From assembly GCA_003562195.1 (NCBI GenBank), contig PWVT01000087.1, positions 1-33,740 of the forward strand: a DNA stretch of 33,740 nucleotides, given 5' to 3'. The notes below the pieces were generated by a model. That model made no database searches. It saw nothing but the letters and a program-made list of their open reading frames with translations, and was not told the DNA's origin. The DNA is from Phycisphaeraceae bacterium. GTDB taxonomy: Bacteria > Planctomycetota > Phycisphaerae > Phycisphaerales > SM1A02. Made by a program: the position numbers and the translations under genes. Shown in pieces: positions 25,309 through 33,740 of the stretch. Each line of letters opens with the position of its first letter. Position 1 is the stretch's first letter.

Positions 25309-26355
25309 ATGGACAGTGAACAAACACCATCCTCTCCCCAGCCGCAACCGGTCCCACAGGTGGTGCATATACGCTCACGCCCGGGCGGACTTTGGACTGC
25401 ACTTGGCCTGGTGGTTGGCTTGTGTGTCTTTGGGTTCATTTTCGTGTTGGGGATTGCACTCGGCATAATCGGGACGATCGCTAGCTCCAGCGCAGAGACT
25501 GTAATTCTTGAGCAGACGTATCGCGACGGACGACAGGGCAAAATCATGATCCTGCCAATTCAAGGAATCATTGATGACCGCCAAGCCCGCTTCGCCCGAG
25601 CTGCGGTCGATCACATTCTTGACGATCGCGCCGTCAGTGGCGTGGTTCTCCGAGTGAACTCGCCCGGTGGGGGGGTGACTGCCTCTGATGAAATCTGGTA
25701 CGAGGTCAATCGACTCCGGCAACGCAATGTTCCGGTCGTTGCAAGCTACGGCGGTCTGGCTGCTTCTGGTGGGTACTACATTTCCTGTGCGACAGATTAC
25801 ATCATTGCTCAGGAAACCAGCATCACTGGAAGCATCGGCGTGATTGCGCAGATCTTCACCATGGAAGGTCTAATGGACAAAGTCGGTATTGAGCCGGTGA
25901 CGCTGGTTGCGACCGGCTCACCTGAAAAAGCGGTCGGCAACTACATCTTCCGCCAGTGGGATGAACACGATCAACAGCGAATTCTCACAATGCTGGATGC
26001 AGCATACGACATCTTTAATCGGCGCGTGCGCGATGGGCGTGGCCACGTTATCACCGAAGATACGACGTTCGACCGCATGGCCGATGGCTCGATTTACACC
26101 GCGCAACAAGCACTGGAAGGCGGGTTGATTGATGGCATCGGGTACCTCGATGATGCCATCGCCCATATTGAGCAGATGGCCAGTCTCACCGCCGGGCGCG
26201 CGGAAGTCGTTCGGTTGTCAGAACCACCACGACTCTTTGGGGGCATGATGCGCGGCAGCGCTGCAACTCAGCGGCCTGACCTTTTCGATGCAGATGCAAT
26301 TCGTGGCCTGGTCAATGATTTCAGCGCTCCGCGCGTAATGTTCCTGATGAAATGA
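25309..26355 (+). CDS. sppA: Signal peptide peptidase SppA-like (S49) membrane protease, single-domain form
   Basis: TM helix (LWTALGLVVGLCVFGFIFVLGIALGIIGTIA); MILPIQGIID...GVVLRVNSPGGGVTASDEIW...VASYGGLAASGGYYISCATDYIIAQETSITGSIGVI...VATGSPEKAVGN...ALEGGLIDGIGYLDDAI. Start MDSEQT at 25309. Confidence 0.92.
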   Translation: MDSEQTPSSPQPQPVPQVVHIRSRPGGLWTALGLVVGLCVFGFIFVLGIALGIIGTIASSSAETVILEQTYRDGRQGKIMILPIQGIIDDRQARFARAAVDHILDDRAVSGVVLRVNSPGGGVTASDEIWYEVNRLRQRNVPVVASYGGLAASGGYYISCATDYIIAQETSITGSIGVIAQIFTMEGLMDKVGIEPVTLVATGSPEKAVGNYIFRQWDEHDQQRILTMLDAAYDIFNRRVRDGRGHVITEDTTFDRMADGSIYTAQQALEGGLIDGIGYLDDAIAHIEQMASLTAGRAEVVRLSEPPRLFGGMMRGSAATQRPDLFDADAIRGLVNDFSAPRVMFLMK

Positions 26356-28694
26356 TCTCCCTGCTTCCGCGATGTCACGGCGTGTGGCTGACGCTGGTGG
26401 TCGTAACAGCGTTGCTGTTGTTCTCGCCAGTCTTCGCGGACGACGAGGCATTCATCACCGCAGACAACCTCACAGATGAGCACGTCCTCGCTGCGATCGA
26501 CGCCATCGTGGAAGGGCTGTACGACCGGCAGCATCCTGAGCACTTTTGGGAGCGGGGTGCCGGGCGTGGCGCCGGTGGTGAACATCAGGGTGGCGGATAC
26601 ACAGCACTCGTGGCCCTGGCCTTGTTGCACGCTGGTGAGTCGTACCAGAGTCCGCGACTGCGCGAAGCAATCGAGTACCTTCAGCGTATTGAATTGCAGG
26701 GAACTTACGCTGTCTCAGTTCGTTTGAGTCTTTGGGCCAACCTGCCTCCACGATTTGAACCGAATCTTCGAGCAGATGCTCAGTGGTTGATGGACGGATT
26801 CTCAGAGCAGGTTGGGTCATGGACGTACTACCAGCACCCGGACACAACCCGCCGCGACAACTCGCTTCGGCAGTTCGGGGCATTGGGTCTGTGGGATGCC
26901 GGCAAACGTGGGGTACGGGTACCGAGTGCCATCTGGCACGCCATCGAAGGTGAACTGCTGGAAATGCAGACGCTTGAAGGGGGTTGGAACTATACCGGCT
27001 CCGGCCCGGCTACTGGTTCGATGACAGTAGCAGGATTGGCGACGTTACTTATCACGCAGGATCTGCTGCATACAGACGCCTATCGATCTTTGCGAACCAC
27101 CACTCCGACGGCACAACAGAAGGGGCTTGAGGCAGCGTGGCAATGGCTCGATGAACACTTCTCCGCAACAGAAAATCCTAATCGCAGCGAGTATTTCTAC
27201 TACTACCTCTATGGTCTGGAGCGCGTAGGTCTGGCCGGAGGCCGAAAGTATTTCGGAGGAGAAGACTGGTATCGACTTGGTGCGGCAGAACTCTTGCGGC
27301 GGTTTTGCAGATGGGATGTGCAGACGCGAACAATGCACTTGCATTCGCAGGTGGGGGGTGATGGTGCACGGATCCGCAACGACGATCTTGCGTTCGGCCT
27401 GATGTTCCTCAGCCGTGGTCGATTGCCGGTTGTGATCAACAAGCTTCGCGATCCATCAATTCGCTGGAACAATCGGCCACGCGATGCAGCGAATCTGGCG
27501 ATATGGATCGCTGGTGAAACAGCGCGTCACGTCCTATGGCAGGTCACTGACATCAATGCCCCTTCGGAGCAATGGCTTGATGCACCACTGCAATACTTTT
27601 CGTCCAATGAAGCAATTTCGTGGGCGGAGGATGAAGACGATGAACGATGGCGCAATCTGAAAGAGTATCTTGATCTCGGCGGCCTGCTCTTTGCGGTCAA
27701 TGAAGGTAGCACTCGTGCGTTTGCCAATTCCATTGAAGCTACGGGACGAGCGATGTATCCGGACTATGAATGGCGTACGCTGTCTCCGGAGCATTGGGCT
27801 TATGACATTCACCAGCCGGTCAATCGTCATCGACCGCGATTGCGAGCACTATCAAACGGCGTGCGTGACCTGATCATTCTGGCTGTAGAGGGTGATCTGT
27901 CAGCGACCTTGCATACACGCAACTTGAGAAACACCACACACTATCACACCGCGAGCAACGTGTACTTCTATGCTTCGGAGTTAGACAGACCACGTCCCCG
28001 ATTGTCCGTACTTCGTAGTAATGCACCACGATCCGATGAACACTGGCCTCGCGCCACAGCGATCAGCGGCACGATCGTGCAAGCTCAATATGAGGGCAAC
28101 TGGAACCCTGAACCACGTGCACTGGAGGCCTTCGTGCGCTGGATGAACGCCAGGGACGAAGTTGAAGTCACGCTCAAAACGCACCCGCTTGCTGAGATTG
28201 ATACCATTGAACCGAAGCCGATGCTCGTTCAAGTTCGAGGTGTGCACTCAAAGCAGTGGACCGAGCGCGAGCAGCACGCTATTGAACGGTACTTGGAGAA
28301 TAGAGGGATCATTCTCTTTGAAACAGTTGGTGGAATGGGGGATTTCGCAGAGAAGGCGGAGTTCACTGTCCAGCAAATGCTGGGAACAGAAGCCCGTCCG
28401 GCGTCTCGCAGCCGCATCGTGACAGGCGATGGCCTTCGCTATGGCCTCGATCTCTCGAGAATCGATTATCGTCCGTACACCATGAATGCCCTTGGTTCGC
28501 TGGAAACAACCTCACGACTTCGCGGAATTACAATCGATGGAGAATTTCGTGCCATGTTCAGCCGTGATGACCTTTCACACGCCATGCTTGATCAACCATG
28601 CTGGGGGATCAATGGATACTCGACCGATTCGGCTCGGCGGCTGTACCGGAATATCGTCTTGTATGCAGAAGCACATGCCAACTCAGATGGATGA
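26352..28694 (+). CDS. DUF4159 domain-containing protein with N-terminal terpenoid cyclase / prenyltransferase-like alpha-toroid
   Basis: Signal peptide; GGGYTALVALALLHAGESYQSPRLREAIEYL...LEGGWNYTGSGPATGSMTVAGLATLLITQDLL (squalene cyclase-like repeats); LKEYLDLGGLLFAVNEGSTRAFANSIEATGRAMYPDYEWRTLSPEHWAYDIHQPV (DUF4159-like). ATGA overlap with sppA. Confidence 0.8.
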   Translation: MISLLPRCHGVWLTLVVVTALLLFSPVFADDEAFITADNLTDEHVLAAIDAIVEGLYDRQHPEHFWERGAGRGAGGEHQGGGYTALVALALLHAGESYQSPRLREAIEYLQRIELQGTYAVSVRLSLWANLPPRFEPNLRADAQWLMDGFSEQVGSWTYYQHPDTTRRDNSLRQFGALGLWDAGKRGVRVPSAIWHAIEGELLEMQTLEGGWNYTGSGPATGSMTVAGLATLLITQDLLHTDAYRSLRTTTPTAQQKGLEAAWQWLDEHFSATENPNRSEYFYYYLYGLERVGLAGGRKYFGGEDWYRLGAAELLRRFCRWDVQTRTMHLHSQVGGDGARIRNDDLAFGLMFLSRGRLPVVINKLRDPSIRWNNRPRDAANLAIWIAGETARHVLWQVTDINAPSEQWLDAPLQYFSSNEAISWAEDEDDERWRNLKEYLDLGGLLFAVNEGSTRAFANSIEATGRAMYPDYEWRTLSPEHWAYDIHQPVNRHRPRLRALSNGVRDLIILAVEGDLSATLHTRNLRNTTHYHTASNVYFYASELDRPRPRLSVLRSNAPRSDEHWPRATAISGTIVQAQYEGNWNPEPRALEAFVRWMNARDEVEVTLKTHPLAEIDTIEPKPMLVQVRGVHSKQWTEREQHAIERYLENRGIILFETVGGMGDFAEKAEFTVQQMLGTEARPASRSRIVTGDGLRYGLDLSRIDYRPYTMNALGSLETTSRLRGITIDGEFRAMFSRDDLSHAMLDQPCWGINGYSTDSARRLYRNIVLYAEAHANSDG

Positions 28695-28700
28695 AACACG

Positions 28701-29954
28701 ATGAAGCCACGATGTTCAATCTGCTCACTTGTGATCGCTCTTGGGTTGGGTATGGCTATGACATTGCTTGTGGCAAGCCGTGCCGACGATTCGCGTGCGT
28801 TAGATCAGATCATGGCCGAGCAAGCTCAGGATCGTCAATCCGGCTGGCGCTGGCTCATGAAGAAGGATGCTGAGAGCGGCGCTCCACGTGCCGCAGTGCA
28901 TCTTGATCTCATTCGCGAGAAGCTCGAATCTGCACCCGATGAGGTGTTGTTCGATGCAAGCGACGCGCTTCGGCGTGGTGACCTGTGGGACTGGGATGTA
29001 CTGCCGAGTGAACTCGTGCTTCGCGAAGCCGCGTTGCGAGCAGCAGGTGATGATGCTGATCGCGAACTAGTGATACGACAGATGGCAACATGCCCGCTGG
29101 ATGCCGATGAGCAACTTGTTCTCCCCGTGCTGAAAGACTTGGTTCGAGTTGAAGATGAGCATCTGCAAAGGCGCGCTATTGAAGTGGCGTTCGGCTGGAT
29201 CGGACCGGAAAGAAACGAGCGCCTGATGATGTTGCCGCTTCGTGTCGAGGAAGATACCCGTCGCCTTGTTCGCGTGGCTGTGTATTGGAGCCAACGATAT
29301 GACACGCGCGCGGCTTCCCCACGTTCATGGGCGAGAATTGACGCCGAGGCAGCACGGTCACAGTTACAGCACAGTGTGACAGACCACGAAGGGATGGCCT
29401 ACGTCGCCGCGCTGCTAGCCGAGCATAGTTTGCCACGAGACGAGGCAGTAGAACTGGCGAGGAAATGGATCGTAGATCTTAATAATGACCGCAAACGTGC
29501 GGGAGCGTTGCTGGCGGCTTTACTTGGAGAACACGCAGAGCTCTTAGTAGAGGCGTATGAAGCTGCCTCTGACGGCGATGTTCGAACAACGCAGCGTGCA
29601 GCGTTGATGGCGCTGGGCCGCGAAGTCGGTGACGGTGATCCGCTGGAGTTTACCCATCGTGCAGCACATCTCCCGGGTGGGCATATCAACCCGGACATCG
29701 TACTGTGCCTGCTCGCTGCAGGTTACGAGAACGCGCCGAGATATCTGGCGAAGACTCCAGATGATTTGGCAGGCGAGGCCATCCGCGCGCGTACGCTGCT
29801 TGCGGAGCGTTTCCTGCCATATTGGAACATTGATGATGCGGTCAAACACAGTTGGACCGAACCGATCAAGGCATACTTCGAATCGTTGTGGATCGTCTGG
29901 GCATTGATGCACCGCTGGCAGGAGTTCGATCCTGAAACTCGTACATGGCAGTGA
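28701..29954 (+). CDS. Secreted alpha-helical (possibly HEAT-like) repeat protein of unknown function
   Basis: Signal peptide (ICSLVIALGLGMAMTLLVASRA); helical repeats such as DEQLVLPVLKDLVRVEDEHLQRRAIEVAFGWIG. 6-bp gap to the upstream gene. Confidence 0.6.
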   Translation: MKPRCSICSLVIALGLGMAMTLLVASRADDSRALDQIMAEQAQDRQSGWRWLMKKDAESGAPRAAVHLDLIREKLESAPDEVLFDASDALRRGDLWDWDVLPSELVLREAALRAAGDDADRELVIRQMATCPLDADEQLVLPVLKDLVRVEDEHLQRRAIEVAFGWIGPERNERLMMLPLRVEEDTRRLVRVAVYWSQRYDTRAASPRSWARIDAEAARSQLQHSVTDHEGMAYVAALLAEHSLPRDEAVELARKWIVDLNNDRKRAGALLAALLGEHAELLVEAYEAASDGDVRTTQRAALMALGREVGDGDPLEFTHRAAHLPGGHINPDIVLCLLAAGYENAPRYLAKTPDDLAGEAIRARTLLAERFLPYWNIDDAVKHSWTEPIKAYFESLWIVWALMHRWQEFDPETRTWQ

Positions 29955-29993
29955 CTGTGATGCTTGCCTGATCGGTGCCACTAAGGAGAACGA

Positions 29994-30428
29994 TTGACGA
30001 CTGAACTTAGGAAGACGACTGATCAATTCCACATGGCGCTGCGGGTCGTCATGATGCCGCGTGATGCAAATCAATATGGAACGATCTTCGGCGGAGTGAT
30101 TCTGTCGTACATTGATCAGGCAGGGTTTATCGAAGCGCGACGTCACGGCACACATCGCTGGGTCACCGTATCTGTGGATCGTGTCGAGTTTCGTGCACCG
30201 GTACAGATCGGCGATGTAGTGAGCTTTCTGACTATAACCGAGCGGACTGGGACGAGTTCTGTCAAGGTGCGAATTCGCGTCGAGGCGGAGCGCGACCTGA
30301 CCGGTGAAAAAGTCCATGTCACAGAGGCCTCACTGACAATGGTGTCAGTCGATGCGTCGTGTAAGCCAATCCCGTTTTCTTCGCCACCAACTGTAGCGGC
30401 TTCAATTCCTGGGCCACCTACACCATGA
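29994..30428 (+). CDS. Acyl-CoA thioesterase, hotdog fold (YciA-like), TTG start
   Basis: VVMMPRDANQYGTIFGGVILSYIDQAGFIEARRHGTHRWVTVSVDRVEFRAPVQIGDVVSFLTITERTGTSSVKVRIRVEAE; RBS aaggag upstream of TTG 29994. Confidence 0.9.
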   Translation: MTTELRKTTDQFHMALRVVMMPRDANQYGTIFGGVILSYIDQAGFIEARRHGTHRWVTVSVDRVEFRAPVQIGDVVSFLTITERTGTSSVKVRIRVEAERDLTGEKVHVTEASLTMVSVDASCKPIPFSSPPTVAASIPGPPTP

Positions 30429-31057
30429 ATGAATCCTCACTGCCAATTCGCTTAGCTGGGTTGATCAGCGGTGGTGGGCGAACGCTGATGAACCTGGCAG
30501 AGTGCATTGAACGCTGTGAACTTGATGCAAGCATCGAACTTGTCATTGCTTCTCGCGCTAGCGTAGCCGGAGTTGATTTGGCGCGGCAACGTGGATTCGA
30601 CGTCAGAATCGCAGCGGAGAAAGAATTTCCCAGCACCACTGCCATGCATGATGCCATCACGGCCTGGCTACTAGAAAAGCGCATTGAACTCGTATGCATG
30701 TGCGGCTATTTACGCTGGTTTCGTGTGGATCCGCCGTTTCAAGGACGGGTGATCAACATTCATCCATCGCTGCTGCCCAAGTACGGGGGGAAAGGGATGC
30801 ATGGCATGCATGTTCATCGCGCGGTACTTGCCGCTGGCGATCACGAATCGGGCTGCACCGTGCACTATGTTGATGACCAATACGATCAAGGTCCGATCAT
30901 TCTGCAGCGGAGATGTCCAGTGCGGCCTGATGATGATGAAATGAAACTCGCAGCCCGCGTGTTCGAAGAGGAGTGCCATGCCTATCCGGAGGCAATCCGC
31001 ATGATTCGTGAGTCGATCCGCTCGAGTGAGACACTGGGACAGCAAAAAAAATGCTAG
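30425..31057 (+). CDS. purN: Phosphoribosylglycinamide formyltransferase PurN
   Basis: IRLAGLISGGGRTLMNLAECI...CMCGYLRWFRVDPPFQGRVINIHPSLLPKYGGKGMHGMHVHRAVLAAGDHESGCTVHYVDDQYDQGPIILQRRCPV. 4-bp overlap with the upstream gene. Confidence 0.95.
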   Translation: MNESSLPIRLAGLISGGGRTLMNLAECIERCELDASIELVIASRASVAGVDLARQRGFDVRIAAEKEFPSTTAMHDAITAWLLEKRIELVCMCGYLRWFRVDPPFQGRVINIHPSLLPKYGGKGMHGMHVHRAVLAAGDHESGCTVHYVDDQYDQGPIILQRRCPVRPDDDEMKLAARVFEEECHAYPEAIRMIRESIRSSETLGQQKKC

Positions 31058-31089
31058 ATTCAAATGGTGTGATTCAATACGATTGAGTC

Positions 31090-32511
31090 ATGCGGGAGTT
31101 AGAGAAGTTCATACTGGCCATTCTTGCGGCGGTCATGTTCAGCGCCAGCGCCGCTGTCGCGTCATCGCGCAATATCGAGCACCGGATCCAACGAGGCCTT
31201 GAAGTTGGTGCCTTCGAGCGCGTGGTCAAACTGAGTCGAGAACTACTCGACGCATCGCCTGATGAGCCGCAGGTGCTCTATGCGAAGGCCAGTGCGCTGG
31301 CAATGCTGGGGGAGCGCGACGACGCAGCCGCAACCTTAGAGCGTGCCATTCATGCTGGTTTTCGGGACTTCACGCGGATGCGACAGGATGGAAACCTGGC
31401 TTCCATCCGCGACCACGACACGTTCCTTGCAATCGTCGCCGCATCACAGGAAGCGAGCCGCAAGCTCGCGCATCAAGCACTTGAGCAGTGGCTAGAGCAG
31501 TTCGGCGAAGATAACTACTACGTGGAACACGACGAACATCGCGGGCTGATCTTCGCTACCGCGCTGCGTGGCGGGGCGCACCAACAGGTGCGGCGTATGT
31601 TGGAGAAGCAGCAGGATCACCTGTCAGACACGCTGTTTGGGGCTCCACCAGATTACGATGTGCTCATCGCCATTCCGACATCGCGCGATGCTCGCCGACT
31701 CTTTCAGCAGCGAAACATCGGAGGTAGTTACGAGCATCGCTCACGCCGACTTGTTTCCCGTGATATCGGCGGCTCGCTACGACACGAGTTCTTTCACGTG
31801 ATGCACTATGGTCACATGGAGCGGCTCGGACAGGCCCATCGCCTCTGGGTCCAAGAAGGGCTGGCTTCGCTTTACGAGGATTACGAACTGACCGACAATG
31901 GCGTGCAGTTCTTACCCAACGAGCGTGATGAAATCACGCGCAACCGTGCTCGCGTCAATCGACTTGTACCGTGGCACAATGTGTTTGAACTACCCGCGGA
32001 TCGATTTATGGCACGTGCGACTGTGCTGTATCCACAGACGCGCTCGATGTTCCAGTTTGTCGCGGCCGAAGGCAAACTTGAAGCATGGTACGAGGCGTAT
32101 GTCGAACATTTCGATGATGATCCTTCAGGCAAACGTGCGTTCGAGGTGGCTTTCGGTCAATCCATTGATCGAACGGAGCAGCAATGGCGGCAGTGGATCG
32201 AGGACCAGCCCGTGGTTCGTTCCACTCGCATTGAACAAGGCCGGGCTTCACTCGGCATTGGCACAGTACCGCAAGGTGCTCTCGACGGTGTGCTCATCAC
32301 GCAGATTCTTCCCGGATCGTCCGCAAGCACCAGCGATTTGCTCGTCGGCGACGTGCTGGTCGCCGTCGATGGTCAATCCATAACCACCCTCGGCGACATT
32401 CGCCGCGTCATGAACAGCCGAGTTGTGGGGGACAATGTGGAAATTCGCGTCCGGCGGGGCGAGATGTACGACACGTTCACCATGCGGTTGCAGCCCCTGT
32501 CGCACAACTGA
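31090..32511 (+). CDS. Gluzincin-type metallopeptidase (peptidase MA-like) with N-terminal TPR-like region and C-terminal PDZ domain
   Basis: Signal peptide; FERVVKLSRELLDASPDEPQVLYAKASALAMLGERDDAAATLERAI (TPR-like); HExxH in LRHEFFHVMHYGHMERLGQAHRLWVQEGLASLYEDYEL; PDZ QGALDGVLITQILPGSSASTSDLLVGDVLVAVDGQSITTLGDIRRVMNSRVVGDNVEIRVRRGE. Confidence 0.85.
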   Translation: MRELEKFILAILAAVMFSASAAVASSRNIEHRIQRGLEVGAFERVVKLSRELLDASPDEPQVLYAKASALAMLGERDDAAATLERAIHAGFRDFTRMRQDGNLASIRDHDTFLAIVAASQEASRKLAHQALEQWLEQFGEDNYYVEHDEHRGLIFATALRGGAHQQVRRMLEKQQDHLSDTLFGAPPDYDVLIAIPTSRDARRLFQQRNIGGSYEHRSRRLVSRDIGGSLRHEFFHVMHYGHMERLGQAHRLWVQEGLASLYEDYELTDNGVQFLPNERDEITRNRARVNRLVPWHNVFELPADRFMARATVLYPQTRSMFQFVAAEGKLEAWYEAYVEHFDDDPSGKRAFEVAFGQSIDRTEQQWRQWIEDQPVVRSTRIEQGRASLGIGTVPQGALDGVLITQILPGSSASTSDLLVGDVLVAVDGQSITTLGDIRRVMNSRVVGDNVEIRVRRGEMYDTFTMRLQPLSHN

Positions 32512-32642
32512 TGCTCCCCTTGTTCTCAGAGCCATGGGTGGCGGTCCATTGAAGCGGCGGGATTGAATCCCTACACTACCGCCGGGCAGATACCGACCGC
32601 AGCGATGGAGCGCCATGTCCCGATAGGGGACCGGACCAATTC

Positions 32643-33683
32643 ATGAGTGACCAGTCAGAACGCACCTTTTCAGCAGATTTCAAACGGTTCTTCCTGCGCG
32701 GCCTTGTCATTCTCTTGCCGTCAGTATTGACGCTTTGGATTGTCGTCAAGGCCTACCAGTTCGTGGATACTGCGATCGCTGAACCGATTAATCGCGGGGT
32801 CCGCGTGGCCATGAATCAAAGCTCGCCGTATTGGTCAGTGTTGCGCAATGAGTTCGAGCCATCTCACGGCCAATTGAATGCTGCCATTGCCGATCGGGCA
32901 GTCGAACGGCGATTGATCGACCGCGAGCGAGAACGCCGCAGTTTGCGACAGCAAATGCGTAGCGACTCAGAGGATCCAACTGTCGCACCAACCGAGGACG
33001 AACTCAACGCGCACATTGCCCTGCTGCCCGAAGCAGCCGCGGTGAATGTCGGAGCGATTCGCGCAGAGTTACGACAGCGATCTATCAACGAGTGGTGGGC
33101 CTCGCGTTGGTACATGAACTTTATTGGTCTCATTATCGCCATCATTGTGGTCTACATCGCCGGGCGTGTTCTGGGTGGTTTCTTCGGCCGGCAGATCTAT
33201 CGGAAGCTCGAAGGGGTGTTGACCTCGGTGCCTGTCTTCAAACAGGTGTATCCATACGTGAAACAGATCGTTGATTTCCTGTTCAGCGATGAACAACCGA
33301 TCAAGTTTAATCGTGTGGTCGTCGTTGAGTATCCGCGCCGGGGCATCTGGTCAGTCGGATTCCTGACCGGTCCGACGCTCAAGTCGGTTGCTGATCGTGC
33401 AGGCAACTCGGTAACGATTTTCATTCCCAGTTCCCCGACGCCATTCACGGGCTATACGATCACCGTGCCACGAGATGAAGTGATCGAAGTACCGATTTCA
33501 GTCGAGGAAGCAATACGGTTTGCCGTGAGTGGTGGCGTGTTGATCCCTGACCATCAGCAGATGAACATGCTGGAGCAGATCCGCAAGGGCGGACAAGAAG
33601 CCGCGGCAGGGCGCAGCAAGCCCGAGCCTACGGTCGCAGCATCGACGGCCGCCGGCTCGTCGCCGGAGAAAGAAAAAGAATAA
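32643..33683 (+). CDS. DUF502 family membrane protein with a large insertion between the two TM segments
   Basis: FKRFFLRGLVILLPSVLTLWIVVKAYQFVDTAIAEPI (TM1), NFIGLIIAIIVVYIAGRVLGGFFGRQIYRKLEGVLTSVPVFKQVYPYVKQIVDFLF (TM2 and motif), FNRVVVVEYPRRGIWSVGFLTG (DUF502 signature). Confidence 0.9.
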   Translation: MSDQSERTFSADFKRFFLRGLVILLPSVLTLWIVVKAYQFVDTAIAEPINRGVRVAMNQSSPYWSVLRNEFEPSHGQLNAAIADRAVERRLIDRERERRSLRQQMRSDSEDPTVAPTEDELNAHIALLPEAAAVNVGAIRAELRQRSINEWWASRWYMNFIGLIIAIIVVYIAGRVLGGFFGRQIYRKLEGVLTSVPVFKQVYPYVKQIVDFLFSDEQPIKFNRVVVVEYPRRGIWSVGFLTGPTLKSVADRAGNSVTIFIPSSPTPFTGYTITVPRDEVIEVPISVEEAIRFAVSGGVLIPDHQQMNMLEQIRKGGQEAAAGRSKPEPTVAASTAAGSSPEKEKE

Positions 33684-33717
33684 CGACAACGCTTCCAACA
33701 CATCGAAGGAGCAATGC

Positions 33718-33740
33718 ATGAATATCCAGATCAGCAGTAA
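33718..33740 (+). CDS. Start of a truncated downstream gene (MNIQISS...; possibly a ribosome hibernation/RaiA-like factor)
   Basis: RBS gaagga followed by ATG at 33718; only 7 full codons visible. The RaiA/HPF suggestion rests only on the MNIQI start and is weak. Confidence 0.35.

Noticed and set aside
32530-32640. GC-rich small inverted repeats (gggattgaatccc, gtcccgataggggac) before DUF502
   Set aside because: Stems of 5-6 bp only, with no recognisable RNA family; not enough to claim an ncRNA or riboswitch.
1-33740. CRISPR arrays, phage or transposon features, toxin-antitoxin or known defence systems
   Set aside because: No regularly spaced repeats, transposase/integrase-like proteins, terminal inverted repeats or recognisable defence proteins were found by eye. 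The window looks like ordinary chromosome.

Overview
This 33.7-kb window is dense and almost entirely protein-coding. The protein style suggests Planctomycetes, probably Phycisphaerae: dockerin-terminated propeller protein, DUF4159, bacterial tricorn, zinc-ribbon membrane protein, DUF1844, DUF502. That assignment is inference. I support about 28 CDSs, several convergent hairpins and one repeat-rich gene. I found no rRNA, tRNA, CRISPR array, transposase or prophage. Left to right: a truncated flotillin (YqiK-like) with its OB-fold/NfeD-like membrane partner (-); alpha/beta hydrolase (-); zinc-ribbon membrane protein (+); rsmD and CCA/poly(A) nucleotidyltransferase (+); two tandem secreted ClpP/NfeD-fold paralogs (+); sulfotransferase (+); DUF1844 (-); parvulin-like lipoprotein and YraN (+); VWA plus MoxR-like AAA pair (-); peroxiredoxin (+); tricorn protease (-); STAS protein (+); 7-repeat propeller with dockerin-like tail (-); RlmN, glutamine amidotransferase and methyltransferase (-); then a long + strand run sppA-DUF4159-helical repeat-thioesterase-purN-gluzincin/PDZ-DUF502, and the start of another gene. 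The most interesting observation is the tandem ClpP-fold pair at 6369-9223. By manual alignment the first paralog keeps the NfeD-type Lys but has Gly at the Ser position, while the second keeps the Ser but has Gln at the Lys position. This suggests an active site split between two genes, or two pseudoproteases. It needs structural and phylogenetic confirmation.
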